Shown in pieces: positions 63,532 to 64,000 of a stretch of 64,000 nt of DNA. Source of the stretch: Proteiniborus sp. MB09-C3 (GTDB taxonomy: Bacteria > Bacillota > Clostridia > Tissierellales > Proteiniboraceae). Below the pieces are notes generated by a model. The model was given only the letters and a program-made list of their open reading frames with translations. It made no database searches and was not told the origin of the DNA. The number at the start of each line of letters is the position of its first letter. Positions within the stretch are counted from its first letter, which is position 1. The stretch covers positions 1,178,001 to 1,242,000 of the forward strand of contig NZ_CP127161.1 in the NCBI RefSeq assembly GCF_030263895.1, given 5' to 3'. A program made the position numbers and the translations under genes.

Positions 63532-64000
63532 ATGATAAAAAATAAATCTACTATAATTGGGGCTATAATTTCTCTAATATTATTAACAGTATTCGTTTTT
63601 TTAGCTATAAAGGTATCAGCAATAGATGGAGGAATATTATTTGATCATAAGATTATTTCTTCTGTTCATGAAAATATTAATCCAGTTGTAAAGAATTTTA
63701 TGATTGCAATTAGTTTTATGGGATCAGCCAAATTTTACTTTATTATAGCACCATTTTTAATATGGTATTTACTAAAGAAAAAGCATTGGATAGAGCTTTG
63801 TGCCTTAATAATATCTATATTGGGAAGTGTATTAATAAATCATTTATTAAAAATATCCCTTGAAAGAGCTAGACCCTATGAATTCTTTTTAGTTGAGCAA
63901 GGTGGCTTTAGCTTTCCCAGCGGGCACTCAATGAATACTCTTAGCTTTTATGGAATGGCTGCATATCTTTACTTAAGGAACAAAAAGTTGGACTTAAGCA
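63532..64000 (+). CDS. PAP2-family phosphatase, 5' part
   Basis: ATG 63532 follows AAGGTGG. The visible 156 residues contain several membrane helices (TIIGAIISLILLTVFVFLAI; FYFIIAPFLIWYLL; CALIISILGSVLI). The first PAP2 motif is K-x6-R-P (KISLERARP) and the second P-S-G-H (FPSGHSMN). Such enzymes remove phosphate from lipids, for example undecaprenyl pyrophosphate or phosphatidic acid derivatives. The third motif lies beyond the window. Confidence 0.9.
   Translation, partial: MIKNKSTIIGAIISLILLTVFVFLAIKVSAIDGGILFDHKIISSVHENINPVVKNFMIAISFMGSAKFYFIIAPFLIWYLLKKKHWIELCALIISILGSVLINHLLKISLERARPYEFFLVEQGGFSFPSGHSMNTLSFYGMAAYLYLRNKKLDLS

Overview
The window looks like a chromosomal segment of a low-GC, endospore-forming Clostridia-type Firmicute. 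Supports are the AT-rich sequence, strong AGGAGG ribosome-binding sites, a glmS ribozyme, and a cwlD-type cortex amidase gene. No rRNA, tRNA or true CRISPR array was seen. I cannot name the species.

Region 1 (1-36.1 kb) is the right part of a Siphovirus-type prophage, read almost entirely on the + strand. It starts with small early or middle genes with HTH domains (0-4.5 kb). Then come packaging and head genes (terS, terL, portal, scaffold, capsid; 4.5-9.6 kb), connectors and tail tube (9.6-12.6 kb), tail-assembly proteins, tape measure and distal tail genes (12.7-27.5 kb). Lysis genes follow at about 29.9 kb (amidase-SPOR endolysin), then an excisionase-like gene, a tyrosine integrase and a short early-type cluster. 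The cluster ends in a restriction-modification pair whose nuclease is BglII-like. The tape-measure gene is split by an IS66-family element with perfect 8-bp target duplications. Precise removal restores a 1481-residue frame, so the prophage is probably unable to build tails.

Region 2 (36.1-57.4 kb) is a Tn7-like module upstream of glmS. Two 460-bp direct repeats (36140-36599 and 56981-57440, 8 differences by eye, no indels) flank 20.4 kb of DNA. Each repeat carries two inverted transposon-type ends, and AAAAG lies immediately outside both. That is the layout of an unresolved replicative cointegrate of a 460-bp mini-element, or of a composite transposon. Inside are tnsA (an in-frame stop, and the Tn7 catalytic residues E63 and D114 replaced by Q and T), intact tnsB, frameshifted tnsC, and a tniQ/tnsD gene cut after codon 7 by an IS21-family element with 5-bp duplications. 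Cargo comprises small unknown genes, a broken IS4-type transposase, an Xre - ImmA/IrrE protease - PIN-like operon with a palindromic operator, a large Ser/Thr-kinase/SF1-helicase fusion with a winged-helix partner (a candidate uncharacterised defence module), a NUDIX gene and several gene remnants.

Region 3 (57.4-64 kb) is ordinary host DNA: a terminator, the glmS promoter, the glmS ribozyme and glmS, a DUF4180 remnant, a NUDIX hydrolase, a DUF1848 protein, cwlD, a cluster of DnaA boxes, and the start of a PAP2 phosphatase gene.
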